From assembly GCA_005887855.1 (NCBI GenBank), contig VBQB01000185.1:1-23117 (forward strand): a stretch of 23,117 nucleotides of DNA, in the 5' to 3' direction. The notes below the pieces were generated by a model. The model did not search any database. It saw only the letters and a list, made by a program, of their open reading frames with translations, and had not been told where the DNA came from. The DNA is from Verrucomicrobiota bacterium. GTDB taxonomy: Bacteria; Verrucomicrobiota; Verrucomicrobiae; Chthoniobacterales; UBA10450. Positions 1 to 8,047 of the stretch are shown here, piece by piece (position 1 is the first letter of the stretch; every line of letters begins with the position of its first letter). The position numbers and the translations under genes are program-made.

Positions 1-163
1 CGGCATCCTGGTATTCTTCTGGGCGATCATCGCAGCACTCGTTCACTTGGCATTTCTGGTGATCATGATCATTGCCATCGTAAAGGCGTTTACGGGTGTT
101 CGCTGGGACATCCCGTACATCGGACCGATTGCGCGCAAACAGGTCGAAGGCTCGACACCATAA
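1..163 (+). CDS. DUF4870-like small membrane protein (C-terminal fragment)
   Basis: Open at the left edge; the last 53 codons are visible, reading in frame from base 2 to a TAA at 161-163. The visible part is one long hydrophobic helix (GILVFFWAIIAALVHLAF and on) followed by 'IVKAFTGVRWDIPYIGPIAR'. An amphipathic 'KA..G....P.I..I.R' tail after the last helix is typical of the DUF4870 (Tic20-like) family, so I assign it there by recall. The family is an integral membrane protein of unknown function. The gene is convergent with holA, and the 54 bases between the two stops are almost entirely one palindromic element. No function should be inferred beyond membrane location. Confidence 0.6.
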   Translation, partial: GILVFFWAIIAALVHLAFLVIMIIAIVKAFTGVRWDIPYIGPIARKQVEGSTP

Positions 164-166
164 TTT

Positions 167-215
167 TGTAGGGCGTCTGTGTCAGACGCCTGGCGTTTCA
201 CAGAAACGCCCTACA
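167..215. repeat. REP-like palindromic element with two inner hairpins
   Basis: Outer arms TGTAGG (167-172) and CCTACA (210-215) enclose two perfect hairpins: GCGTCTG/CAGACGC (173-179 and 183-189, loop TGT) and GGCGTTTC/GAAACGCC (192-199 and 203-210, loop ACA). The fold is cloverleaf-like. It fills the gap between two convergent stop codons (163 and 218), with T and A runs at either side, so it could also serve as a two-way transcription terminator. I infer membership of the same class as the other short palindromic elements of this window from shared plan, not sequence identity. Confidence 0.8.
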
Positions 216-217
216 GT

Positions 218-1384
218 TTACAAACCCAGCAACTTCACCACGACCTCGGTGAGAATCAGCTCATGATCGAGTTGGGTGGTGACGAGCTGAAGATTCGCCT
301 GGAGACATGCTTGCATCCCCTCAATCAATTGTTTGGTTTCGAACCGATGCGCTTGCTGCGCAGCGATCCCGAGCGCGTAGGCATTGATCGAGCCGTCCTT
401 CTTTCGCGGCAAATGTTCAGTCGCTTCGGCGGGCAAACGATTGATTGCCGAGATAAATTGAAATGGCGCGTGCGGCCGCGTGAGGCGATGACGTTCCATC
501 AAATCTTTTGCGAGCAATAAATTGCGGATCGTCGGCAAGATCGCGACCAGTAAAATGCCGATCGCGCTTTCGCGTTGATCCAGCAGCCGTCGGATAAGGG
601 TAAGCGCGAGTTCGAGATCGCGCGCCGCAAGCGCGCTTCCTAATTCGAAAATGACCCCTGCACGCGAAAGCGGAACCAACTCCCGAACAAGGTCGACAGT
701 AACCTTTTCAGCAGGCGTTACGCCTGCTCGCCGCACAGGCTGCAAGCCTCTGTTCCGGCCGTCGCCGAGGAAGATATCGATCTTCTCCAGCTCGTTCTCG
801 ATCTGGCGCGTGTTGCCGCCGGTCAGCAAAACGAACAGAGCCAGTGCGTCGTCATCGAATTGAAGCTTTCGTCTTTGCGCGCGGTGCCGAACGATTTCGG
901 TTGCTTCCTCTTCCCAGCCGCTCCGACTGGAATCAAGCCGATCAAAGATCTGCATCTCCGCCCGTTTGACCAGCGACTTATAAAACGAGCGTCGCTTATC
1001 CACTTCGGTGGCGCTGATCAAGAATATGACGTCACGCCCCAGATCGGCGTTAATCAAGTCTGATAATTCCTCAAGTGCCGATTGAACGCTGGCTGCCCGC
1101 CCAACCGGAGTGTCGCCGAGAAAATTCGCAGTCTTCAGCCAAACTAACTTCGAGCCGCCCAAAAACGGCAACGTTTGCAGCGCCTCGATTGCCGATCGTA
1201 TCCGCGCCGCCGCTTGCTCGGCGTTATCGGTTGCGCCATCGATCACTTCGAGTCCGAAATCGCCAGCGTCCGGTGGTGTCAAGTTGGCCGCAAGCTCGGC
1301 GGCTACGCGCTTTACTTCGCTTTCATCGGATCCGACCACCGCATAGATCTGTGCGGTTGCCGCTTCTGTTTTCGCTCTTGGCAT
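218..1384 (-). CDS. holA: DNA polymerase III subunit delta
   Basis: Clamp-loader delta subunit, which opens the beta sliding clamp during replication. About 388 residues from the ATG at 1384. The reading frame stays open further upstream (to 1498), but that stretch lies inside an inverted repeat and codes 'TTTGWQPVLPSS', so I reject the longer start. The N-terminus 'AQIYAVVGSDESEVKRVAAE' is the usual delta opening (a polypeptide that folds like a degenerate AAA+ domain without a Walker A lysine motif). 'LALFVLLTGGNTRQIENELE' (about 181-200) matches the conserved 'G.d...l..ElekL' region, and the C-terminal collar helices include 'ESAIGILLVAILPTIRNLL'. Residues about 211-227 (GLQPVRRAGVTPAEK) are encoded by a palindromic element and are absent from the usual family plan. 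uvrB lies upstream on the same strand. Confidence 0.9.
   Translation of the reverse strand: MPRAKTEAATAQIYAVVGSDESEVKRVAAELAANLTPPDAGDFGLEVIDGATDNAEQAAARIRSAIEALQTLPFLGGSKLVWLKTANFLGDTPVGRAASVQSALEELSDLINADLGRDVIFLISATEVDKRRSFYKSLVKRAEMQIFDRLDSSRSGWEEEATEIVRHRAQRRKLQFDDDALALFVLLTGGNTRQIENELEKIDIFLGDGRNRGLQPVRRAGVTPAEKVTVDLVRELVPLSRAGVIFELGSALAARDLELALTLIRRLLDQRESAIGILLVAILPTIRNLLLAKDLMERHRLTRPHAPFQFISAINRLPAEATEHLPRKKDGSINAYALGIAAQQAHRFETKQLIEGMQACLQANLQLVTTQLDHELILTEVVVKLLGL
710..753. repeat. Palindromic element inside holA
   Basis: AGCAGGCGT (710-718) and ACGCCTGCT (720-728) form an almost perfect palindrome. It is followed by CAGGCT (736-741), loop GCA, and AGCCTCTG (745-752), a second hairpin with one bulged base. 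The element sits in the holA coding strand without breaking the frame and encodes about residues 211-225 of the protein. It has the two-hairpin plan of the intergenic elements at 167-215 and 1443-1528 and shares the 'acaggctg' core with the latter. Confidence 0.65.
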
Positions 1385-1442
1385 CGGAGATTTCTTCGCA
1401 CGCGACGAGCGGATTACAAGATTGCGTCGTTCGAGCGCGGAG

Positions 1443-1528
1443 CTGGGGAGCACAGGCTGCCAGCCAGTTGTTGTCGGCAGCTTGCCGACGACTCCCACGC
1501 GTCGGAGCTGGCAGCCTGTGCTCCCCAG
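1443..1528. repeat. Long inverted-repeat element between uvrB and holA
   Basis: A perfect inverted repeat of 22 bp (1443-1464 with 1507-1528, core GAGCACAGGCTGCCAG) flanks an inner hairpin GTCGGCA (1473-1479) / TGCCGAC (1483-1489). It lies five bases downstream of the uvrB stop (1533) and 58 bases upstream of the holA start (1384). It could end or attenuate the uvrB transcript or stabilise its 3' end. The arms carry no reading frame of their own worth calling. The size and nested-hairpin form suggest a non-autonomous palindromic element (REP/MITE-like). No transposase is present in the window. Confidence 0.85.
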
Positions 1529-1532
1529 AAAT

Positions 1533-3770
1533 TCAGACGCGCGAGCGCCGGCGCCCTGAATTACGCGAGTATTTCACCGGTTTTCGCTTGGGTTCAATCC
1601 TGGTGATGCCTGCGCCACTCTTCACTTCCATGATTTGATCCCGCAAAAGCGCGGCGCGCTCGAATTCCAGATTCGCCGAGGCATGCTGCATTTCGTCTTC
1701 TAGTTCGCGAAGCAACTCAGTGAGATTGAAATCGCCGCCGGCTTCTTGAATGACCGACGCAGCAATTTCGCGCCCGCGCAGAATCGTGTGCAAGCTTTCC
1801 TGCACGGCGCGCCGGACGGTTTGCGGCGTGATGCCATGCTTTTCGTTGTATTCCATTTGTTTCGTCCGGCGATAGTCCGAGATAGACATGAGCGCTTCCA
1901 TACTTTGCGTGACCGTGTCAGCGAAGAGCACGACTTCGCCGTTTATGTGTCGCGCCGCGCGACCCGCGGTTTGGATGAGCGAAGTCTGGCTCCGCAAAAA
2001 TCCTTCTTTATCTGCATCGAGAATGCAGACGAGCGAAACTTCGGGAAGATCGAGACCTTCGCGGAGCAAATTGATACCGACGAGGATGTCGAAGTCGGCC
2101 GCGCGGAGTCCGCGCAAAATTTCGACGCGTTCAATCGTGTCGATGTCGCTATGCAAATAGCGCACTTTCAATCCAACATCGCGCAAGTAATCGGCCAGAT
2201 CTTCGGCGGTGCGTTTGGTCAGGGTTGTCACCAGAACTCGCTCATTCTTTTCCACACGCTGGCGGCACAACTCGATCGTGTCGTCGATCTGATTTTTCAG
2301 CGGCTTGAGTGTAATTTTTGGATCGAGCAGTCCGGTGGGCCGAATGATCTGTTCGACCACGAGCGGCGCGCCCGGCGTGTGCGCATCGAATTTTTCCGGC
2401 GGCTCGTCAGTGCGCGAGAGTAGCGCAAGCCTCTGGCTTGCGTTGTTATTGGATTGCAAGCGAGACGCATGCGCTACATTTTCGCCGGCGACCGCGAACG
2501 GGACGAGTTCTTCCTCCCCGATTCGCTGTCGCTTATGCGGCACGTAACCTCTATTTCCGACCATGCTGTTTTGAATTTCGAATTCTGCGGGCGTGGCACT
2601 CACATAAATGAGCTGGTTGGTCAGGTTCATGAATTCGTCGAAATTGAGCGGCCGATTATCGAGTGCGCTGGGAAGACGAAATCCGTAGTCGACCAACACT
2701 GTTTTGCGGGACCGATCACCTTCATACATTCCGCCGATCTGCGGGATGGTGGCGTGCGATTCATCGATGACCACGAGAAAATCTTTCGGGAAGAAATCGA
2801 TGATCGTGTACGGCTTTGAGCCCGGCGGCCGGCCAGACAAATGGCGCGAATAATTTTCGATCCCGTTGCAGAAGCCCATCTCCTGCAACATTTCGAGATC
2901 ATACTCCGTGCGCATTTTCAGCCGCTGCGCCTCGAGCAGTTTTCCTTGCGCCTCAAGATAGACAATGCGCGCGTCGAGCTCTTCGCGAATAGAGCGGAGG
3001 GCTCGGTTCAATTTGTCCGCCGGTGTGACGAATTGTTTGGCGGGGTAAAACGTGATCACGCTAAGCGATTCACGCGCGTGACCAGTCAAAGGATCAAACC
3101 GCGTAATCGCGTCAATGTCATCACCGAAGAACTCGACCCGAACCGCTTCTTCATCAGCAGTGGCGGGATAGATTTCTACGACATCGCCGCGGACACGAAA
3201 CCTGCCACGTGAAAAATTGATATCGTTGCGCTCGTATAACATGTCGACAAGACGACCGAGCACTGCTTCGCGGCTGATCTGCTGCCCCCGTTTCACCGTC
3301 AGCAGCATGCGCTCGTAATCTTCAGGCGAGGTGACACCATAGATGCAGGAAACGCTCGCGACGACGATGGTGTCACGGCGTGAGAGCAACGCGCTCGTTG
3401 CGGACAATCGCAAGCGTTCGATCTCTTCGTTGATCGAGGAATCCTTCTCGATGTAGGTATCGGAGCGTGGGATGTAAGCTTCCGGTTGGTAGTAATCGAA
3501 GTAGCTGACGAAATATTCGACCGCGTTCCGCGGGAAGAACTGCTTAAACTCGGAGTAAAGTTGCGCCGCCAGCGTTTTGTTGTGCGAAATGACGAGAGTG
3601 GGCCGATCGAGCTCCCGGATCACGTTCGCGATCGTGAAAGTCTTCCCCGAACCAGTCACGCCAAGCAGCGTCTGGTGGCGATTCCCGGATTCGACCGATT
3701 TGAGCAGCTTGGCGATCGCCTGGCCCTGGTCGCCGCGCGGTTTGTAGTTCGATTCGAGCTGAAACGGCAT
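1533..3770 (-). CDS. uvrB: UvrABC system protein B (excinuclease)
   Basis: Damage-verifying helicase-like subunit of nucleotide excision repair; it works with UvrA and UvrC in the cytoplasm. 745 residues from the ATG at 3770. Walker A GVTGSGKT is at 37-44. The beta-hairpin region '[20 protein letters not shown]' is at 87-106, the Walker B-like '[12 protein letters not shown]' at 333-344, motif III 'YVSATPAE' at 389-396, and the helicase C-terminal part '[19 protein letters not shown]' and '[16 protein letters not shown]' follow. A C-terminal UVR domain ([20 protein letters not shown]) that contacts UvrC is present. The protein is longer than the usual ~670 residues: between 'EFEIQNS' (about 402) and '[14 protein letters not shown]' (about 471) it carries about 65 extra residues, of which 432-451 are encoded by a palindromic element. 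holA follows downstream. Confidence 0.97.
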   Translation of the reverse strand: MPFQLESNYKPRGDQGQAIAKLLKSVESGNRHQTLLGVTGSGKTFTIANVIRELDRPTLVISHNKTLAAQLYSEFKQFFPRNAVEYFVSYFDYYQPEAYIPRSDTYIEKDSSINEEIERLRLSATSALLSRRDTIVVASVSCIYGVTSPEDYERMLLTVKRGQQISREAVLGRLVDMLYERNDINFSRGRFRVRGDVVEIYPATADEEAVRVEFFGDDIDAITRFDPLTGHARESLSVITFYPAKQFVTPADKLNRALRSIREELDARIVYLEAQGKLLEAQRLKMRTEYDLEMLQEMGFCNGIENYSRHLSGRPPGSKPYTIIDFFPKDFLVVIDESHATIPQIGGMYEGDRSRKTVLVDYGFRLPSALDNRPLNFDEFMNLTNQLIYVSATPAEFEIQNSMVGNRGYVPHKRQRIGEEELVPFAVAGENVAHASRLQSNNNASQRLALLSRTDEPPEKFDAHTPGAPLVVEQIIRPTGLLDPKITLKPLKNQIDDTIELCRQRVEKNERVLVTTLTKRTAEDLADYLRDVGLKVRYLHSDIDTIERVEILRGLRAADFDILVGINLLREGLDLPEVSLVCILDADKEGFLRSQTSLIQTAGRAARHINGEVVLFADTVTQSMEALMSISDYRRTKQMEYNEKHGITPQTVRRAVQESLHTILRGREIAASVIQEAGGDFNLTELLRELEDEMQHASANLEFERAALLRDQIMEVKSGAGITRIEPKRKPVKYSRNSGRRRSRV
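2420..2477. repeat. REP-like palindromic element in frame inside uvrB
   Basis: Outer arms GTAGCGCA (2420-2427) and TGCGCTAC (2470-2477) are perfect inverted repeats. Nested inside is CGCAAGCC/GGCTTGCG (2424-2431 and 2435-2442, loop TCT). A further GCTTGC/GCAAGC pair (2436-2441 and 2456-2461) is possible as an alternative fold. On the uvrB strand it is translated as residues 432-451 ([20 protein letters not shown]), within a segment that E. coli UvrB lacks. The outer arms resemble the 'GTAGGGCG' arms of the element at 167-215. Confidence 0.8.
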
Positions 3771-3896
3771 CTATCACTCTAACATCGACATAGTGAACTC
3801 GAAAGCGTGCGGCAGGGATGCCAGTTCGGCCTCGCGGTCATTTCTTCTCCTGTAGTAATGTGCGCGATCTGCGAAGTTTGCGGATAAAACCCTGCC
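3771..3896. other. Divergent intergenic region between uvrB and the TPR array
   Basis: These 126 bases separate the uvrB start (-) from the first array gene (+) and must carry both promoters if each is transcribed from here. I see no convincing -35/-10 pair, no clear SOS-type operator and no strong Shine-Dalgarno sequence before the ATG at 3897 (upstream bases are 'ggataaaaccctgcc'). Confidence 0.4.
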
Positions 3897-5611
3897 ATGA
3901 ATCTGACAAATTTTTTCGCCGAACTCAAGCGGCGCAACGTTTACAAAGTTGCGATCGCCTATGGGGTTGTGGCGTGGCTACTCGTCCAGATCGCGACACA
4001 GGTCTTTCCGTTCTTCGAAATTCCGAATTGGACAGTGCGGCTAGTGGTGTTACTCATCGCGATTGGCTTCCCGATCGCGTTAATTATCGCTTGGGCGTTT
4101 GAACTGACACCAGAAGGTTTAAAGCGGACAGAAGCGGCCGATGCAACGCCGGCTGCGCGCTCGTTACAACGCGCGTGGATTTACGTCGTCATCGTCTCTG
4201 GCGCGATCTCGGTTGGGATTTTTTTCCTCGGGCGTTACACGAATTCGAAGTCAAGCGAAGAGGAGTTACCGGCGAAATCGATTGCGGTGTTGCCGTTTGA
4301 AAACCTGAGCGGCAACCCTGAAAACGCATACTTTACTGATGGAATCCAGGAAGAGATCCTAACGCGCCTGGCCAAGATTGCCGATCTGAAAGTAATCTCG
4401 CGCACTTCCACGGTGCGTTACAAAAGCTCGCCTGCCAATTTACGGCAGATCGCGAAACAGCTTGGCGTGGCAAACATTCTCGAAGGCACCGTGCAAAAAG
4501 CCGCCGATCAGGTTCGGGTCAACGTGCAGCTTATCAAAGCTGAAACTGACGCGCATTTATGGGCGGAAACCTATGATCGTAAACTGACGGACATTTTCGG
4601 TGTGGAAAGCGATATTGCAAAGACGATCGCCGATACGTTGCAAGCGAAGCTCACCGGCTCGGAGAAAAATGCTATCGCTGCCCAGCCGACGGAGAACACC
4701 GAGGCTCACGAATTTTATCTCAAGGGTAGATATTTTTGGAACAAGCGCACCGGCCCTGATCTGCGAAAGATGCGGGGCTGGCTGACTCGTATACGCTTCT
4801 TTCAGCTTATGGCGCGGGTAGCCCGCAGGAATCTTTTCCGTCGGCGAAAACAGCGGCACAGAAGGCGCTCGAACTCGATGATACGCTGGCCGAAGCGCAC
4901 ACGTCGCTTGGACAGATCCTGCTCTTTTATGATTTGGATTTAGGAGGCTCCACCAAGGAATTCGAACGCGCTATCGCGTTGAATCCGAATTATGCGACTG
5001 CGCATCACTGGTATGGAAGTGGGCCGCTGCTAGCTGTCGGCGAATTCGATCGAGCAATCGCCGAACTTAGGCGTGCACAACAACTCGATCCGCTTTCGTT
5101 GATTATCAATGCCGATCTAGGCGTCGCCTTCGCTACGGCACGACGCTATGACGAAGCAATCGCGCAGTTGAGAAAAACCATCGAGATGGATCCGCGCTTT
5201 TATTACGCGCATTGGAACCTTGGCGTGGCGTTGGAACTTAAGGGCGAGCTCCGCGAAGCACTCGCGGAATATGAAAAAGCTGCCGAATTGGACGACGATC
5301 CCATTGTGCTTGGGCTCATTGCTCACGCCTACGCGAAGCTCGGGGAACGCGATCAGGCGGTGAAGCTGCTGGCACAATTGCAGCAAGTTGCGGCCAATCG
5401 ATATGTCCCGTTTAGCACCTTTGCCGGTGTCTACATGGCACTGGGCGAAAAAGACAAAGCAATCGACTACCTCGAGCGTGCTTATCGTGATCACGCGCTT
5501 TCGGGCATCAAAGTTGATCCGATGCTTGACCCGTTGCGCGGCGATCCACGTTTCGAGGCATTGGTGGCAAAAATTTTTCCGGCACAGAAATCGAGTATCC
5601 CATCGCGATGA
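3897..5611 (+). pseudogene. Array gene 1: membrane TolB/FlgO-like TPR protein, broken by an internal deletion and frameshift
   Basis: The N-terminal reading runs from the ATG at 3897. 'MNLTNFFAELKRRNVYKVAI' leads into three predicted membrane helices (about 17-39, 46-69 and 93-113), then a TolB/FlgO-like domain from about residue 127 (KSIAVLPFENLSGNPENAYF; AHLWAETYDRKLTDIFGVES at about 218-237). After 'YFWNKRTGPDLRK' at about 4769 this frame becomes nonsense and stops at 4943. The frame +1 continues the protein from about 4772 as 'AGLADSYTLLSAYGAGSP', then TPRs (AIALNPNYATAHHWYG, QLDPLSLIINADLGVAF) to the TGA at 5609-5611, ending with the family's 'DPLRGDPRF' motif. About 18 residues expected between 'LRK' and 'AGLADSY' are absent, so about 55 bases are missing, not a single base. 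The ATG at 4934 is an internal methionine, not a separate gene. The intact form would be an envelope-anchored scaffold or sensor of unknown ligand. Confidence 0.8.
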
Positions 5612-5655
5612 ATGCCAAGAAATTCTTCGCAGAGCGGAAGCTGTATGGTCACTGA
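5608..5655 (+). pseudogene. Fossil start of a 'FFAELKRR' array paralogue, or coupling leader ORF
   Basis: An ATG at 5608 overlaps the stop of array gene 1 by four bases (ATGA) and opens a 15-codon ORF reading MNAKKFFAERKLYGH, ending TGA at 5653-5655. This matches the opening of the other array members (M-N-x-x-x-F-F-A-E-L-K-R-R-x-V-Y) apart from a small internal loss. The stop-start overlap mirrors the GTGA overlap between array genes 3 and 4. I infer that the cyclase gene replaced the membrane module of an older paralogue here. The ORF may now act only to couple translation to the cyclase start at 5645, which lies inside it in another frame. Confidence 0.55.
5636..5640 (+). promoter_or_regulatory. 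Ribosome binding site deciding the cyclase start
   Basis: GGAAG lies four bases before the ATG at 5645. The alternative in-frame ATG at 5612 has no purine-rich sequence at a workable distance and would add 11 residues (MPRNSSQSGSC) that do not resemble the domain start. Confidence 0.5.
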
Positions 5656-8023
5656 AGCTGGATCGGATCTTCAGTTGGAGATCGGTCACGTCTTATTCAT
5701 GGACATGGTCGGTTACTCGAAATTGCTCGTTGATCAGCAGCATGAACTTCAGCGAAGACTTACTGAAATCGTCCAAAGCACTGAGCAGGTGTGCGTGGCG
5801 GAAGCGGCCGGCAAGCTCATCCGCCTCCCCGTTGGCGATGGAATGGCGCTGGTTTTTTTCAATAGCCCCGAAGCACCCGTTCGTTGCGCGATTGAGATCA
5901 GCCAAAGGTTAAAAGAACATCCGCAACTGCAGTTGCGAATGGGCGTTCACAGTGGACCTGTCAATCAGGTTCGAGATGTCAACGATCGAACAAATGTTGC
6001 TGGCGCCGGGATCAATACCGCGCAGCGGGTGATGGATTGCGGAGATGCGGGACACATCCTTCTCTCCTGGCATGTCACCGAGAATCTGAAGCACTACCGG
6101 CAATGGCAGCCGCACCTGCATGACTTGGGCGAGTGCGTCGTTAAACACGGCGAACGGGTCCATGTGGTTAATTTCTATAATGGAAAACTGGGCAACCCAG
6201 AATTGCCGGAAAAGTTTAGACACGAAGGAGGCAGGAAAGGACTGTCGCCGAGGCCAGTTTCCGGATCAGACGCGAGATTGGTTAGGGTCCGTTGGGCGTT
6301 GATTGCTGCGGCCCTTATGATCATCGTTGGAATTGCCGTCGGCATTCCGCTTTTTTTGCATCGGCCATCAGGCAAATCGGCAAGCGCCTCTATTTCCAAG
6401 TCGTCTCCTTTGCCTGCGGTGATTCCGGAGAAAAGTATCGCCGTGCTTCCATTTGAAAACCGGAGCGCTGATAGAGAGAACGCCTATTTTGCTGATGGAG
6501 TGCAGAACGAAATTCTGACTGATCTGGCCAAGATTGCAGATTTAAGGGTGATCAGCCGCACGAGCGTGATGCAATACAAGGGCGGCGCGGAGCGGAACGT
6601 GCGCGAGATTGGCCAGCAACTTGGAGTGGCGCATCTGCTGGAAGGAAGCGTGCAGCGATCAGGCAATCGCGTCAGAGTAACGGCCGAACTCATCGATGCC
6701 CGGACAGACACCCACCAATGGGCGGAGCACTATGATCGCGATCTCGCGGATGTGTTCGGAATCCAAAGCGAAATTGCGAAAGCGATTGCTGACCAACTCC
6801 AGGCCAAACTCTCACCGCAGGAAAAAGCACGCGTCGAAGAGATACCGACCGAGAACACAGAAGCGTACGTGTTTTATTTGCGGGCGAATCAAATCTCGCG
6901 AAATCCCGACACCCTGCTCGAAGACTACAAAACCGCCGAGCAGCTTTACATGCAAGCGATTGAACTCGACCCGAATTTTGCCCTTGCTCATGCACGGCTT
7001 GCATCGACCCGCGCGGAGATTTTCCATTTTTATGAACCGCTAGATATGTGGAAAGAGAAAGCGCGCGCCGAAGCGGAGATTGCTTTGCGACTGCAGCCAG
7101 ATCTGGCGGAAGCGCACTTTGCCCTCGGCCAATGCATTTACTGGATGGATCAGGACTATGACCGTGCGCTCAAGGAATTCGAGATCGCTTCTCGTTTATC
7201 GCCGAGCAACGGAGATATTGGCCGCTTGATCGCGGCGATTAAACGCCGGCAGGGCAAATGGCGGGAATCGCTCGAAGAATACGAAAGGGTTGCGAGGATC
7301 GATCCGCAAAATCCGAATATCGTCCGCGAACTTCTCATTACGAACACAGCGATGCGACACTGGCCGCAAGCGGCGCGATGGGGCGAGCGAATGCGAGCGA
7401 TGGCGCCGGCTTCACTCGTTGCCAAAATTCAAAGCGGTTATGTCGATTTTTGGTGGAAAGGTGACACGCGCCTGCTCAAATCATTACTCAGCCAGGTGCC
7501 GGCAGGAACCGATCCTGATGGCGTAATAACGTCGTGCCGATGGGACGTAGCGATGATCGACCGCGATTTTGGCGGGGCGCGGACGGTTTTGCAAAACTCG
7601 GAGGTTAACGAGCTCTCGTACACAAATGCTGGCGCAACACCAAAAAGCTTTCTCCAAGGCTCTATCGAGCTGGCTGAGGGCAAACAGGCGCAGGCTCAGA
7701 AATTGTTTGAATTAGCGCGGCCCTATTTTGAAAGAGCGGTCGAGGAGGCGCCCTTGAGCGCGGATCGTCACGCCAACCTCGGTTGGTTCTACGCGTTTGC
7801 AGGTCGAAAGAATGAAGCCATTCGTGAAGGCAGGCGCGCGGTGGAGTTAAAACCGGAATCCAAGGACGCCTTCGATGGCGCCATCATGAATTGTTATCTC
7901 GCGCTCATCTATGCGCGTGTCGGCGAAAGGGATCTGGCGCTTCCGCTCATCGAGCGATTGCTCAAAACGTCGGGTGCAGTGGACAGTGTCGATTACAGCA
8001 TCACGGTCAATGATTTGAAATAA
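5645..8023 (+). CDS. Array gene 2: class III adenylate/guanylate cyclase-like, TolB/FlgO-like, TPR membrane protein (C-terminus truncated)
   Basis: 792 residues from the ATG at 5645 (5612 is a less likely in-frame start). Residues about 10-185 are a class III cyclase domain with metal-binding D20 in 'VLFMDMVGYS' and D65 in 'LPVGDGMALVF', 'LRMGVHSGPV', and 'GINTAQRVMDCGDAGHILLS' with its Asn and Arg. The Lys usually found three residues before 'GDG' is Leu (R-L-P-V-G-D-G), so nucleotide choice or activity is uncertain. One membrane helix (about 218-240) follows, then a TolB/FlgO-like domain from about 262 (KSIAVLPFENRSADRENAYF) and TPRs from about 430 (AIELDPNFALAHARLAS). The predicted topology puts the cyclase in the cytoplasm and the TPRs outside. 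The protein stops right after 'VDYSITVNDLK', lacking the 'DP..DPLR.DPRF' end that genes 1 and 3 have, so about 20-30 residues are lost. The stop is in the same frame as gene 3. Confidence 0.88.
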   Translation: MVTEAGSDLQLEIGHVLFMDMVGYSKLLVDQQHELQRRLTEIVQSTEQVCVAEAAGKLIRLPVGDGMALVFFNSPEAPVRCAIEISQRLKEHPQLQLRMGVHSGPVNQVRDVNDRTNVAGAGINTAQRVMDCGDAGHILLSWHVTENLKHYRQWQPHLHDLGECVVKHGERVHVVNFYNGKLGNPELPEKFRHEGGRKGLSPRPVSGSDARLVRVRWALIAAALMIIVGIAVGIPLFLHRPSGKSASASISKSSPLPAVIPEKSIAVLPFENRSADRENAYFADGVQNEILTDLAKIADLRVISRTSVMQYKGGAERNVREIGQQLGVAHLLEGSVQRSGNRVRVTAELIDARTDTHQWAEHYDRDLADVFGIQSEIAKAIADQLQAKLSPQEKARVEEIPTENTEAYVFYLRANQISRNPDTLLEDYKTAEQLYMQAIELDPNFALAHARLASTRAEIFHFYEPLDMWKEKARAEAEIALRLQPDLAEAHFALGQCIYWMDQDYDRALKEFEIASRLSPSNGDIGRLIAAIKRRQGKWRESLEEYERVARIDPQNPNIVRELLITNTAMRHWPQAARWGERMRAMAPASLVAKIQSGYVDFWWKGDTRLLKSLLSQVPAGTDPDGVITSCRWDVAMIDRDFGGARTVLQNSEVNELSYTNAGATPKSFLQGSIELAEGKQAQAQKLFELARPYFERAVEEAPLSADRHANLGWFYAFAGRKNEAIREGRRAVELKPESKDAFDGAIMNCYLALIYARVGERDLALPLIERLLKTSGAVDSVDYSITVNDLK

Positions 8024-8047
8024 CTGAAGCGCCGCAACGTTTACAAG

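Noticed and set aside
1385..1498. N-terminal extension of holA to 1498
   Set aside because: The added residues are translated inverted repeat, and the delta subunit opening starts after the ATG at 1384.
4760..4790. Programmed ribosomal frameshift in array gene 1
   Set aside because: There is no slippery heptamer, and a block of about 18 residues is missing as well, which frameshifting cannot explain.
4934..5611. A separate gene starting MDLGGSTKEF
   Set aside because: The frame continues upstream as clear family sequence (AGLADSYTLLSAYGAGSP) back to about 4772, so this is the rear part of broken array gene 1.
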